Below, one piece after another: positions 22,424-64,000 of a stretch of 64,000 bases of DNA. This DNA comes from Rapana venosa (lineage: Eukaryota > Mollusca > Gastropoda > Neogastropoda > Muricidae). The notes under the pieces are model-generated. The model ran no database searches and was not told the origin of the DNA. It saw nothing but the letters and a program-made list of their open reading frames with translations. Where the stretch lies: NCBI GenBank assembly GCA_028751875.1, contig CM054158.1, positions 6,720,847-6,784,846 of the forward strand. The letters run 5' to 3'. Position 1 is the stretch's first letter. The number at the start of each line of letters is the position of its first letter. A program made the translations under genes and the position numbers.

Positions 22424-22815
22424 CCTTAGTGGTCAGAGCGCTGATGTCGGCCCAGATCCCAGCCATCACCCAAGCACCCGTTCGAGGGGATTTTTCCCCT
22501 GGAAATAACATCAGCACCAACTCCACTCCCCCGAAAGTCCTTCAGATGAGACTATATAAACCGAGATCCCGTGTGCGAACGCACGCAGTGCATTTCGCTC
22601 ACACGTTAAAACCTTTCGCATTTCGGAAAAGTAGGCCATTTCGTGCCGGTAGGTTGACAAAAAAAAATTTTTTAAACAACATGCACACTGGTGTTGTGTT
22701 TAGACACCATCTCTGAAGTGGGAATGCAGCTACCTTCATAGGTGAGCAAAAAACAGTCACAAAAGCAAAATCTTACCATTGGTGAACCTGGGGGCTCTAG
22801 CCCAGGAAAGAAAAC
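22424..22815 (+). repeat. SINE family B copy
   Basis: It begins GGATATACCTTAGTGGTCAG, has the central block GATGAGACTATATAAACCGA, the TGTTGTGTTTAGACACCATC segment and the terminal block TACCATTGGTGAACCTGGGG with GCTCTAGCC. It lies head-to-head with the copy at 21952-22375. Confidence 0.8.
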
Positions 22816-23204
22816 AAACAAACATGCAACATCAGTGTGTTTTTCTTTGTGATGCTCAAGTGTGTGTGCTCACAGACACTGGGAAGAACTTTTAGGAGAG
22901 TAGTATCAGTACCAGAGCGAAAATGCTGTCCAAGACACCTCAGTGAAGATTCAGCCCAGAATTAGTTTCCCCTCACCGACGAGTACACAACTAGGCCATG
23001 CCGCTCTCTAGGAGAAATGTAGGGGAAATAATACTTCAGTACTGTACAAAGCTTGAATAGTTTCCCTTATACCACGAACTTTCGTAAAAGACTGTTATCA
23101 ATGAGCTGAAGACTATGAATGACACTTTAAGCATTTTATTCACACAGATAACTTCGCTGAGAGTTTAATACAATCAAACCAAACTTCCATTTTCGTCGAA
23201 CACT

Positions 23205-23470
23205 CAGACGGCAACTATTGTTGTCTGTCATATGAGCGAAAGTGTTGCTGTTAAGCACCTGACAAGTCAGGCCCCGTGCATCCGACTTGGGCGTGGGAGA
23301 GAACTGTTATCTTTGAAGTCTTTCTGGAAAGAAAAAAAAAAGGCAGGAGACTGGACCAAGAAAGCAGAAAATAGATCAGAAGGAGGTGACAGGAAGAAAA
23401 AGAACAAGGAGAGGGATAGAAAAGAGGGAATTCCTAGCACACCATTTCCGAAAGGTGGGGGTGCAGCTTA
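23205..23470 (-). repeat. Repeat family G copy (hairpin-bearing)
   Basis: Read on the - strand it matches 44070-44345 and 61860-62135. The landmarks are GTGCTAGGAATTCCCTC, CTTGGTCCAGTCTCC, GGGCCTGACTTGTCAGGTGC and ATATGACAGACAACAATAG. No tRNA-like head is recognised. Confidence 0.75.
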
Positions 23471-23753
23471 TAGGCCTACCGACAGGCCCACGGCATCCAC
23501 ACGGGGAAGCTTCCTATACTAATGCCCAGCTCATCTGTGTCCATTTTTCTCATGATCATTGCTGAACAGATGTTGAAACAATTATACAAGTTAGAACAAC
23601 AAAAATTGGCCTCCTTCATTTGCTCCCAGAAGTTAAAAAGTTGAGTGGATTAGACCTACTTCCTTCATGCTACCGTGACAAAGAAGTTGTGACAAACGGT
23701 GTATTATGTGACAAGCCCCTTCGTCCTGAAACAGAAATTTCTAAACCAAATAA

Positions 23754-23754
<1 letters not shown>

Positions 23755-23817
<63 letters not shown>
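23755..23817. repeat. ATA/ATT triplet microsatellite
   Basis: About 60 bp of AAT triplets directly 5' of a SINE D, probably a preferred insertion site or a remnant tail. Confidence 0.95.
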
Positions 23818-24105
23818 GGCGACGGGATAGCTCAGTGGTCAGAGCACTCGCTTTCTCCCAGCCAAGTTAAGCAGCGTCGAGCGTGGTTACCAGTTGGATG
23901 GGTGACCGTTTGCTCGCCTTGGCTTCAGTACAGTTCCCCCAGTTCACCCAGCTGTAAATGGGTACCTGCCCTCTTTAGGGTCAGGGAAGGTAAAGCAGTG
24001 AGGGAGAGGAGATGGGCACCGCCCCCAATATGCTGGCCCTAGAGAAGTGAGGTCTCTGACGCCTCGCTCCCCTACGACCTTATAGGTTGTGGGACTCCTT
24101 TACCT
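23818..24105 (+). repeat. SINE family D, best copy (tRNA/5S rRNA chimeric head)
   Basis: It starts with the tRNA-like GGGATAGCTCAGTGGTCAGA. A segment at about 23863-23913 matches the internal promoter of 5S rRNA: AAGTTAAGCAGCGTCGAGCG, then TGGTTACCAGTTGGATGGGT and GACCG. The body has CTTGGCTTCAGTACAGTTCC and AGGTCTCTGACGCCTCGCTC, and the end is CTCCTTTACCTTT(AAT)n. Naming it 5S-derived rests on direct comparison with the well-known 5S box A, intermediate element and box C. Confidence 0.85.
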
Positions 24106-24216
24106 TTAATAATAATAATAATCAGAAAGAAGAAGAAGAAGAAGAATGATGATGATGATATTTTACTAGTGACACTCGCTGAATCTTTCCATTAGCAAAT
24201 AGCCTGCATCATAGTA

Positions 24217-24500
24217 GTAAGTATGTTCTTTCGAGCCAGAAGGCCCATAGAGCCGGAGCTTATCCCGGTTTCTGTAGCGTTAAGCGAACTGATGGTTTTT
24301 CACCACCCCTGTGACAGGATGCTAGTCTGTCGCCAGATACTTCCCCAGCAGAGCTGGTACCCACTTGTACACCTGGGTGGAGTGAGGAAAATAGGAGTAA
24401 AGTGTCTTTCCCAAGGACACAACACCGAGCCGAGCGGGGATCGAACCCGCGACCTTCTGGATCACGAGTTGACCGCCTAAACCACTCGACCACGGTGCCT
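24217..24500 (-). repeat. SINE family C copy, complete
   Basis: On the - strand it begins GAGGCACCGTGGTCGAGTGG, has the tRNA-like head with GCGGGTTCGATCCCCGCTCG, and ends CTTCTGGCTCGAAAGAACAT. Confidence 0.9.
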
Positions 24501-24890
24501 CCGCAGCCTGCATCATGATCATGACTAAACCCTAAATTCAGAGTTCAGTTGCTTTTTTGTGTGTTTATCAAGGCATTCTGGAAGCAGACATCACGAAAAG
24601 GCTTTTTTCATTAAAAAGAAAACATGTTCAGTTGGGCTAATCAAATTCCAGCAATATTCTACATTAATTTAGTGTTTAGGCTTTTTCACTCTGAAGTCAA
24701 TGGTCATAGACTCACTTCCCTGAGCTAACTTCCCTTCAGTGATTGCAAGTCTACCATGGTAAAACCCGTTCACGTCATTGTCCCTTAACCCAACAGACTT
24801 TGAAAAAAGCAGTTTGTTATGGATTTTATCTGAGCTAATGTAAGTAAGTCTTCAATTTTAACATCTTTCCACTTTAAGTGATACCAGACG
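24501..24890. other. Intergenic spacer, nothing recognised
   Basis: AT-rich sequence without a supported feature. Confidence 0.4.
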
Positions 24891-24892
24891 GC

Positions 24893-25650
<758 letters not shown>

Positions 25651-25654
25651 CCCT

Positions 25655-25915
25655 CCTTGAACCAGACAAAGGAAAGGTTGCACAGACTGCACTTGATTTC
25701 TCTGCAGCTTTTGATCTACCTGATCATTAATTTCTTCTTCTAATCCCTCAACTCCCTATGAGAATCCAAGGCACTGTTTGAAAGTAATTTGAATCAAATG
25801 TCTCTAATCGAATCCAAACTATAGCAATTTGAAATTAACTGTTCTCTATCAACCTAAATCCTCTTTCCATTAGCTTATCCAAGGCTCTGTTCTTGGCCCT
25901 GTTTTTCTGTTTTTG
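25655..25915 (+). mobile_element. Decayed CR1-like reverse transcriptase fragment
   Basis: Two RT landmarks survive in order: TALDFSAAFDLPDH at about 25690, then IQGSVLGPVFL at about 25877. These correspond to the FSAAFD and QGSVLGP motifs of non-LTR RT. Stops and frame changes break the intervening sequence. Confidence 0.65.
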
Positions 25916-25974
25916 TTTGTTTGCTTGCTTGCGCGCGCGCGTGTGTGCGTGTGTGTGCTTTTTAGGGGAGGTGA

Positions 25975-26965
25975 GTGGGTGGGTGTTGTTGTAGCTATTC
26001 CATATTTAAGGACAGGTCTTACACATCCAAGGAACAGTTTCTTCCAAATGTTATAATCTGCTCCCCAGGATGTTCCAGACAACTTCTTCATCAGGAATGT
26101 TCGCAGATTGGCTCATGCTGTGGTTGTTGTTTTTTTAAAATCTGGCTCTTCCAGGTCATCCTGGGATCACAGGTAACCCCAAAGTAGGTTAGTGTTTTGT
26201 CCTGGGGTAGGGTGTGTCCGTTCACCTGCAGATTTGCACGCTGTTCCTTTGTGGCCAGTCTGAAGATAGTGTATGTTGTTTTTCTGGTATTGATGGTCAC
26301 CAGCCACTTCTTTGTTCAGTTCTCAGTCTTCCTCAGGGCTTCCTGCAACTCACTGCTGTATTCATGTACTTCTCAGAGCGCCAGATGACAGGTCGTCGTT
26401 GTATATCGCACCATGGATCCATGCTGGGATGTCTCCCAAGATGTCGTTCATAAAGAGAAGGAAAAGCGTCGAGGAGAGTACACCGCCTTGTGGAACTCCT
26501 TCCTTTATGGTCCTCTTCCTGCTCTGGACTTTTCTGTTCTGCACCCGGCCTTTCTACTAGTAAGGTGCTGGCTGATCCAGTCATACATGTGGCCCGTGGT
26601 CCCATGTTGATGCATCTTGACTTTCAGGCCATTTTTCCAAACCTTGTCAAATGCTTTTTGTAGATCTATCCATACTGCAATGGTATGCTTCTTGTCTAGG
26701 AGTTTGTCTTTAAATTCTTGGGCAACATAAGCAACCTTGGTCCTTGGTGGATCTGTGCTGTCTGAATCCAGCCTGGTTGTCAGAGATGATCTCTTCCTTC
26801 TCCAGGTACCAGGTCAGTCTGTTGTTTATGGGCTTCTCCATAAACTTCCCCACATAGGTGGTAAGACTTATTGGCCTGTAGCTGTCTGCTTTGGTTTTGT
26901 CTTTTCCTTTATTGTAATTTGGGGTCATTGTAGCAACGACCAAAAAACCCCAGCAAAACAACATT
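25975..26965 (-). mobile_element. Jockey-like non-LTR reverse transcriptase, partial and broken
   Basis: The - strand reading has, in order, SYRPISLTTYVGKFMEK, ISDNQAGFRQHRSTKDQ, GVPQGGVLSSTLFLLFMNDI, the RT active-site region with a damaged Y(A)DD (IYNDDL near 26400), TLTYFGVTCDPRMTWKSQ, and LKKLFLGCVRPVLKYG-like text. It lies in at least four frames with missing bases between them. The 5' endonuclease and the 3' end are absent. The order and wording fit Jockey/I-group elements. Confidence 0.75.
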
Positions 26966-27817
26966 AACAGTTTACAAAGAACACAAACGTACCATAATGC
27001 ATTTAATGAGACACATCATGGCAATATTATGTTAGAACCAGTCCTGAAACAAAACATTTTTTGAGCTGCTAAAGTAATTCCTTGTTTAATAGCAAAAGCG
27101 AAAGATTATGTATAATACTGGGCAAAACAGAAGTAAAAAATATTTTCCCACTCACACCCCCCCCCAAAAAAAAAAAAGTTATTAAAAGAAAATAAAACAC
27201 CCATCCCAAAGTGAATCCACATCAAAATCAAACATAATAATCATTAAAAACTAGTTAGCCCCCCCCCCCTCCCCCCCCCCAAAAGAAAACCACCCAAAAA
27301 ACCACCAACAACAAACAAAACACACACACACAAAAGAAAAGAAAATCATGACTAAAAATAATAAAACAATACTGACAGACAAACTTCCATTAAAACAAAC
27401 GAAATCAAACCAAACCAATCCAAACAAAACCAGACAAAATCAATCTTCTTTATCAGTCACTACCTACGCAGTCACCCCGGGCCGCTCCTCAGAAAAATCT
27501 AGTGTCGTGGTTCTGTGGTAGTGACCAACGGCAAAGGATGCATAGATCTATCCATTGATACTCCGCCTTCTGTCTTTCATCTATAATAATTATCTAATTG
27601 CCCCGCCTTCTGACAACGCTTCCAGCACACAAATAGCCGGGAGAGAGGAAAGCCGTCTGGCGGACACTCAAACACTAGTGATGCGGATGAGAGAGGGAGG
27701 GGGGGGGGGGAGTTTGTTGGTTGGTGGGTTGGTTGGGTTTTACTGTTTTTTGTTTGTTAGATGTTTGTTGTTGTTTTTGCGCATACGCGTATGCGAGCGC
27801 CGTATAGTTGTGTGTGT

Positions 27818-27848
<31 letters not shown>

Positions 27849-27895
27849 AGGCGCCCTTGCTTATACTCCTCCCCCCACTCCCTCTTACTCCAGTG
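26966..27895. other. A/C-rich spacer with homopolymer tracts
   Basis: C runs occur at about 27258-27280 and G runs at 27700-27712 and 27820-27849. No gene is recognised. Confidence 0.5.
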
Positions 27896-28256
27896 TAAGG
27901 AAGGTGGCAGAATGGTTAAGACGTTTGCCTGCCAACAAGTCAACCGTGAGGTTGTGGGTTCGATTCCCAGCCTCGCCCTTTCTTCCCAGTTTGACAAAAA
28001 AATCGAACTGAATGTCAAAGTCCTTCGGATGAGACTATAAACCGAGGCCCCGTGTGCGAACGCATGCAGAACATCTTGCCCAGGCGTTAAATCCTGTTCC
28101 GCTTTTCGAAAGAGTAGGCCATTGTGTGCCGGTGGGAACAGATGACAAAATTTACAAAACCGCATACACACGTGGACTGGATGTAAAAAAAAAAAAAGCA
28201 CATAAGTGCTTATTTCATTATCCTCGACATAAAAGAATAAATAGATAAATAAATAA
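27896..28256 (+). repeat. SINE family A copy with alternative tRNA-like head
   Basis: The head is AAGGTGGCAGAATGGTTAAG with box B GGGTTCGATTCCC. It then joins the same central block (GATGAGACTATAAACCGAGG) and the same A tail (AAGCACATAAGTGCTTATTT, (AATA)n) as copies with the other head. Confidence 0.85.
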
Positions 28257-28639
28257 AAGTATAATCATGTGCGTGTTCATAACTTGTGCGTGTATTAGGC
28301 TAACCAGTGATGCACATCAAACTGCTTATACTGAAGAACGTAGTTGCGTTGTTGTTGTTTGATTATGTATTAGAGTCCTAACGGAATCATCCGACTTTGG
28401 GACTGTACCACCAACCAGCCATCACATGTAACAACACGGGTGCGGCAGAACCATTGAGTAATGAATATAGGACGGCTGTGGGCAGAACCGCTACACTGTA
28501 ACCATAGAGAAATGAATGGACATTAAAACAAATAAGCATACTACATTCGTTCGTGCAACTGCTGCCAAAGCTTGAAGGTACATCAAAGATCGGACGAAGA
28601 GGGGATGCCTCTTCCCCTCTGGTTCCTTTGGGTCTGTAC

Positions 28640-29287
28640 TATTGTACTATAGTCGCTGTTCCCAAAAAAAATTCATAACCCAGACCTGCCAGTCTTGCTA
28701 CTATCAATTACGGCGCATAAGCGCGATTCGCAAGTATCTGTCCACTGATGCAACTTCCAAGCTTGTCACATCTCTCATTCTTTCACGTTTAGACTACTGT
28801 AATTCTCTTTTGGCTGGCCTACCAGCATCATCTATCCACTCTCTTCAACGCATACAAAACTCTGCAAGCTCGACCGGTCCTAAGAAAGAAAAAATCTGAA
28901 ACATCACTCCTCTTCTGCGATCTCTTCACTGGCTGCCTGTCTCACAACGACTGGAGTATAAGATCAATACCCTCTGTTTCAAATGTCTCCACAAATCTGC
29001 ACCCTCTTATCTCTGTAACTGTCTTCACCTGTACACTTCATCCCGTTCCCTTCGTTCAGCCGCAGATACTTTGTGCTTTCGAACACCCAGATTCAAACAA
29101 ACCACTGTTGGCGTCGTCTTTCTGTTTCTGTCCTCACTGGAATACTACCTCTTTCACTTCGCCAATGCCTTCACTTGATCCTTCAAATCCAGCCTCAAAA
29201 CACACTTATTTCCTACCTGAGACTTTCCCCCACATATCTGTCCCTAATTTTCAACAGCATCTTTCACCTCCTAATTATGTTCACGGT

Positions 29288-29355
<68 letters not shown>

Positions 29356-29530
29356 TGCGTGCGTGCGTGCGTGCGTACGTGCACGCGCATGAATTTGAAA
29401 TCTGTTGTTCATTATGTTTAAGGAGAGTTGCATGCGTGTAAATGATTTGAGTGCAAGCCTTCGATTTGTTTGTATTTTTACAAGATTCAGCGCTATATAA
29501 ATTCCATAAATTATTATTATTATTATTGAT
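28640..29530 (+). mobile_element. CR1/L2-like LINE, 3' part of RT to end
   Basis: It encodes an RT C-terminal region: SLILSRLDYCNSLLAGLPAS, IHSLQRIQNSA, then with a frame change HWLPVSQRLEYKINTLCFKC and SRSLRSAADTLCFRTPRFKQ. A GT microsatellite (29290-29349) sits in the 3' UTR and the end is ACAAGATTCAGCGCTATATA plus AATTCCAT and (ATT)n. It is 5'-truncated and is the clearest coding copy of this family here. Confidence 0.85.
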
Positions 29531-30370
29531 TGTTATGTGATACACTCTTTATTGGTTGGTTTGTTTCTTTGTCAAAACGACCAATAGAACCTACACACAT
29601 AGGCATAAGCGCGCTGTTTTTCACAAATAAACTTGATATAAAACAACAACAAAACTGCCCATTTAAAGAAAGCGTTCATTGATTGATTCATTCAGTCTTC
29701 TTTTTTCATTTTTTATATTTGTGACTGTATATTTTGTAATTAGACGGACTTTCCAGCAAGAAGAGTTCCTTGTCAATGCATCCAGAAGACAGTCAGTTAG
29801 CCTACTGCCTTCAGCATCAGCATTTGAGGTGCTTTAAAAAAATTAAAAAGGAAAATAAGAAAAATTAAGTGTATTCTAGCCATTGGAGTGTATTTCTTGG
29901 AGGGTCAATTTTCCAGTTTCTTCAACTAAAAATGTCGAAACAATTACTTTGCATGGAAACTAAACGTTTCCTGGACAATGTATGAGGTTATGGCCATAGG
30001 TCCTAACTGATCTTCTCATTTCAAATGGGCGTTGGCCCTAAACTCTAACGGCACAAGACTAGAAAAAGCCCTTACTTTTTGTTTGGAACAGGTCTCTTTG
30101 TTAGCGTAGTGGCCCATTGGTTTTGAACCCGTGAACTACTAACATGTTTGACGTCGTCAGTCGCCCGTGTCAATGGAAGAAACCCATGCAATATACACTA
30201 TGTGTGATTTTCTAGGACATATTTTCATTATATATGACCAGGTGTACCTCATCATAGATGTAGGAAATGCAAAGGAATAAAATATGAAATCAATATAAAA
30301 TGATTAAGATATTCTAACTGTATACTTTTGTTTGGTCAGGCATTCTCTTGAGCTAATACTTTCAGCTCCC
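29531..30370. other. Repeat-poor intergenic sequence upstream of RBPJ
   Basis: No recognised repeat or exon. The switch from dense repeats to unique sequence fits the approach to a promoter. Confidence 0.4.
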
Positions 30371-30373
30371 AAC

Positions 30374-30483
30374 TTCGCGCCAGGTTAGCAGACGATTTAA
30401 AGCGGAAGTTACCTTGCGACCAAAACAAGCGCATGTGCAATTGTTCATATCGCCATCTTGGCAACTTCGAGATTGGAGTACTG
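30374..30483 (+). promoter_or_regulatory. Candidate RBPJ promoter and first non-coding exon
   Basis: Three motifs common at animal housekeeping-type start sites are clustered: an E2F-like TTCGCGCC (30374-30381), an ETS-like GCGGAAGT (30402-30409) and a YY1-like CGCCATCTTGG (30451-30461). A possible splice donor, CTG|GTAAAG, follows at 30484. This is inference from motifs and position. Confidence 0.35.
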
Positions 30484-31643
30484 GTAAAGTTTCTTCTTTT
30501 GTATAGTTTGCAGTATTTGGAAAAATGTGTTGTGAGATATTCTTCCAGTTGTTGAGTTAAACCTTTCTTTATTTCTTTCATCGTTGTTGTAAAGGTATGT
30601 AGTGCATGAGACAAATTTGAACAGCGCCCGTACAGTTGATACGGCATTGAGTTTCGCATTCGCTGACGGTCTTCTTGAAAAGTTAAGCATATTTTCACTT
30701 ACCAAATATTTTGATTCATTATGCCATTATCTGCTCTAATTCCGTGTACATGTGAGTTCACTTGACCAAAAGTTGTTTTAGTATCGTTATATATGCATGT
30801 AAATTTGCTGATTTTTCCCAAGCTATGTCGTTGGGCACTTTGCAAAAGTGGTCGAGCTGTTGGCCTTCACAATGGGGGCAGTATCTGCAGATGAATGAAA
30901 GTGCATGGAGGTAACATTCAACAGCTTTTTGGTTACCATGTGGCTTTATAGTTGTGGCATGTAACACAGAAGCGATTAGAGAAAAATCGCTCACTGTGCA
31001 TTTTAATCAGGGCCGATTTTACTATTTTCTGCGTTGACCTCGATTACACATGCACGAGACCACACAAACATCCCTGACGCCGACTTCTATGCCGTGGGAA
31101 CACCTGCTTTCCGTATAAGGAAGTCACCAATGAGATTTAGAGAAAGCTGGGAAAGTGGCTGTTCCAGTTAGTACGCGCGCTGTCTTTTGCTTCTCAGTAC
31201 TTTTTCATAATGAATGACACAGTGCTTTTACTTTTTCATTTGTAAATATTAACTCTATTCAACATATACATTGATAGTTTGTCATTTTTTATGTTACATA
31301 TAGTTAACCATTTAAACCAGTTAGGAGTTTTGATTAGAATTATCGATCCTGTAAAGATAACACCAACTGCTAGAACAGCCTGTCACCACATTGTTCTCAC
31401 GATGTAAAGGATGCAAGTGTGTTTTTTCCCACGAGTGTGCATTTCGAAGTGTGAACACGACTGGTTATGCATGGTGGAAATAGCTGGTGTTTTATTCAAT
31501 TCCAACCTAACACATCACTCAGACTGAGGATTGGAGGCTTATGTGTATGAATTACTGGTTTGCAATTAGTGAAGCATTATCTTGAAAGGAATTTGGTTTT
31601 GGATTGTTTTCATTACTAGTATAACTGCCCCAAAACAGTCATC

Positions 31644-63226
<31,583 letters not shown>

Positions 63227-63282
63227 TGATGAACGCCTCCAGGCAGAGCAACAACATTGGGGGTTTTTTTTAGGGGAGGAGT

Positions 63283-63812
63283 GGTTGGGGGGGAGGGGGG
63301 GGATGTTCCTCGGCTAGAGCTCTGAGGTTTACCCATGGTGAGATTTTTGCTTTTTTGTGTTATTTTTATTTTGCGTAAGCTACCGTTTTTTTTTCTCTCC
63401 CACCATTTAGCCTGAACTTCTTACTTCGAAATATGTTGCAAAAGTCATACTATACAGGGTAGTAAGGTAATCCTGTATCCTGTATGTAGCAACAGTCATA
63501 CTATACAGGGTAGTAATGACGGTGTCTTAAACGCAGTACCTGTGTGCATGCGTTTTTTGTCATCTGTTCCTACCGGCACAAAATGGCCTGCTCTTCCAAA
63601 AAGGGGGAACAGGGTTTTAATGTATGCACAAGATGTACTGCGTGCGTTTGCCTAGGCGCTTCAGTTTATAGTCGCATCCGAAGGACTTTGATATTCAGTT
63701 CGATTTTGTCGTCAAACTGGGAAGAAAGGGCAAGGCCAGGAATTGAACCCAGAACTCGAGGTTCACTTGTCAGGCAGGTGAATGTCTTAGCCTTGCTGCC
63801 GCCTTCCTTCTT
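63283..63812 (-). repeat. SINE family B copy with a minisatellite fragment inside
   Basis: The terminal block (63300-63410), the TTTAGACACCGTC-equivalent segment, the central block and the head GGCAGCAAGGCTAAGACATT with box B GGGTTCAATTCC follow family order on the - strand. Between the terminal block and the rest lies 63430-63515, about 1.6 units of the 51-bp motif of 55915-56690. Confidence 0.75.
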
Positions 63813-64000
63813 CAACAACCTTTGGAAATCCCGTCTTCTCTAGAAGACTAAGTTAGCTATGGCTGGTGGTATGGATGACATGAACATTTTCATTATGTTC
63901 ATCCTGCCATCTGTAGAGGGCGGTGATCTGCCAGGGCCAGTTTGCTCAAGACGGGATGTAAAAAATATAAAAAAAGCACATGAATGCTTATACCATCATT
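63813..64000 (+). other. Intron end of window, possible SINE A 3' tail
   Basis: The last 60 bases (GGGATGTAAAA, AAGCACATGAATGCTTATAC) resemble a SINE A tail. Nothing else is recognised. Confidence 0.4.

Noticed and set aside
23863..23913. Possible 5S rRNA gene
   Set aside because: Only the internal promoter part of 5S is present and it continues into the SINE D body.
30336..30698. 120-codon open frame on the - strand in the RBPJ promoter region
   Set aside because: It has no recognised domain and no matched splice sites, and it overlaps the candidate promoter. Best explained as chance.
30758..30994. 78-codon - strand frame with Cys/His residues
   Set aside because: The cysteine spacing does not match a known zinc motif, and it has no neighbours or splice signals.

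Overview
The window is eukaryotic nuclear DNA, most likely from a mollusc and probably a marine gastropod. The evidence is GT-AG introns, short conserved exons in kilobases of repeat, tRNA-derived SINEs, RTE, CR1-like and Jockey-like non-LTR retrotransposons, and many CA, ATT and poly-G tracts. The species call is inference from repeat style; no species is identified by the sequence alone.

Two protein-coding genes lie on the + strand. The first (about 1.7-11.2 kb) is the 3' end of a gene whose C-terminus is a G-patch domain. Three exons (1692-1855, 7155-7254, 11004-11120) join in phase and end in a stop, with an AATAAA signal 42 bases later. A nearly full-length but broken RTE retrotransposon sits antisense in one of its introns. 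The second gene (about 30.4 kb to beyond the window end) is RBPJ / Suppressor of Hairless (CSL), the DNA-binding effector of Notch signalling. Ten exons are supported by conserved protein sequence and/or matched splice phases, and a start exon is proposed at 31644-31670. About 559 codons are visible. The C-terminal IPT/Rel-like part lies outside the window.

Between the genes (11.2-30.3 kb) is a retroelement graveyard: CR1/L2-like LINE pieces, a Jockey-like reverse transcriptase, several SINE families, trinucleotide repeats and one intact-looking tRNA-Glu(CUC) gene on the - strand (16900-16971). The RBPJ introns carry more of the same SINEs, a piggyBac-like MITE and several minisatellites.

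SINE labels used here: A and B share a tRNA-like head and a central block but differ in their 3' tail. C is tRNA-headed. D has a tRNA-like start fused to a 5S rRNA-like promoter. E has a tRNA-like head, the same central block and a tail shared with the CR1-like LINE. F is a single tRNA-headed copy. G has no recognised head and carries a short hairpin.

The most notable signals are: (1) a roughly 3.2 kb minisatellite in an RBPJ intron that begins at the exon's own splice donor and repeats donor-like and acceptor-like motifs in each unit of about 43 bp; (2) a 27-nt RBPJ micro-exon; (3) a SINE family with a chimeric tRNA/5S rRNA head; (4) a central SINE block shared by families with different heads and tails; (5) a 51-bp minisatellite motif present in two RBPJ introns, one copy inside a SINE; (6) a strong excess of long G runs on the + strand.
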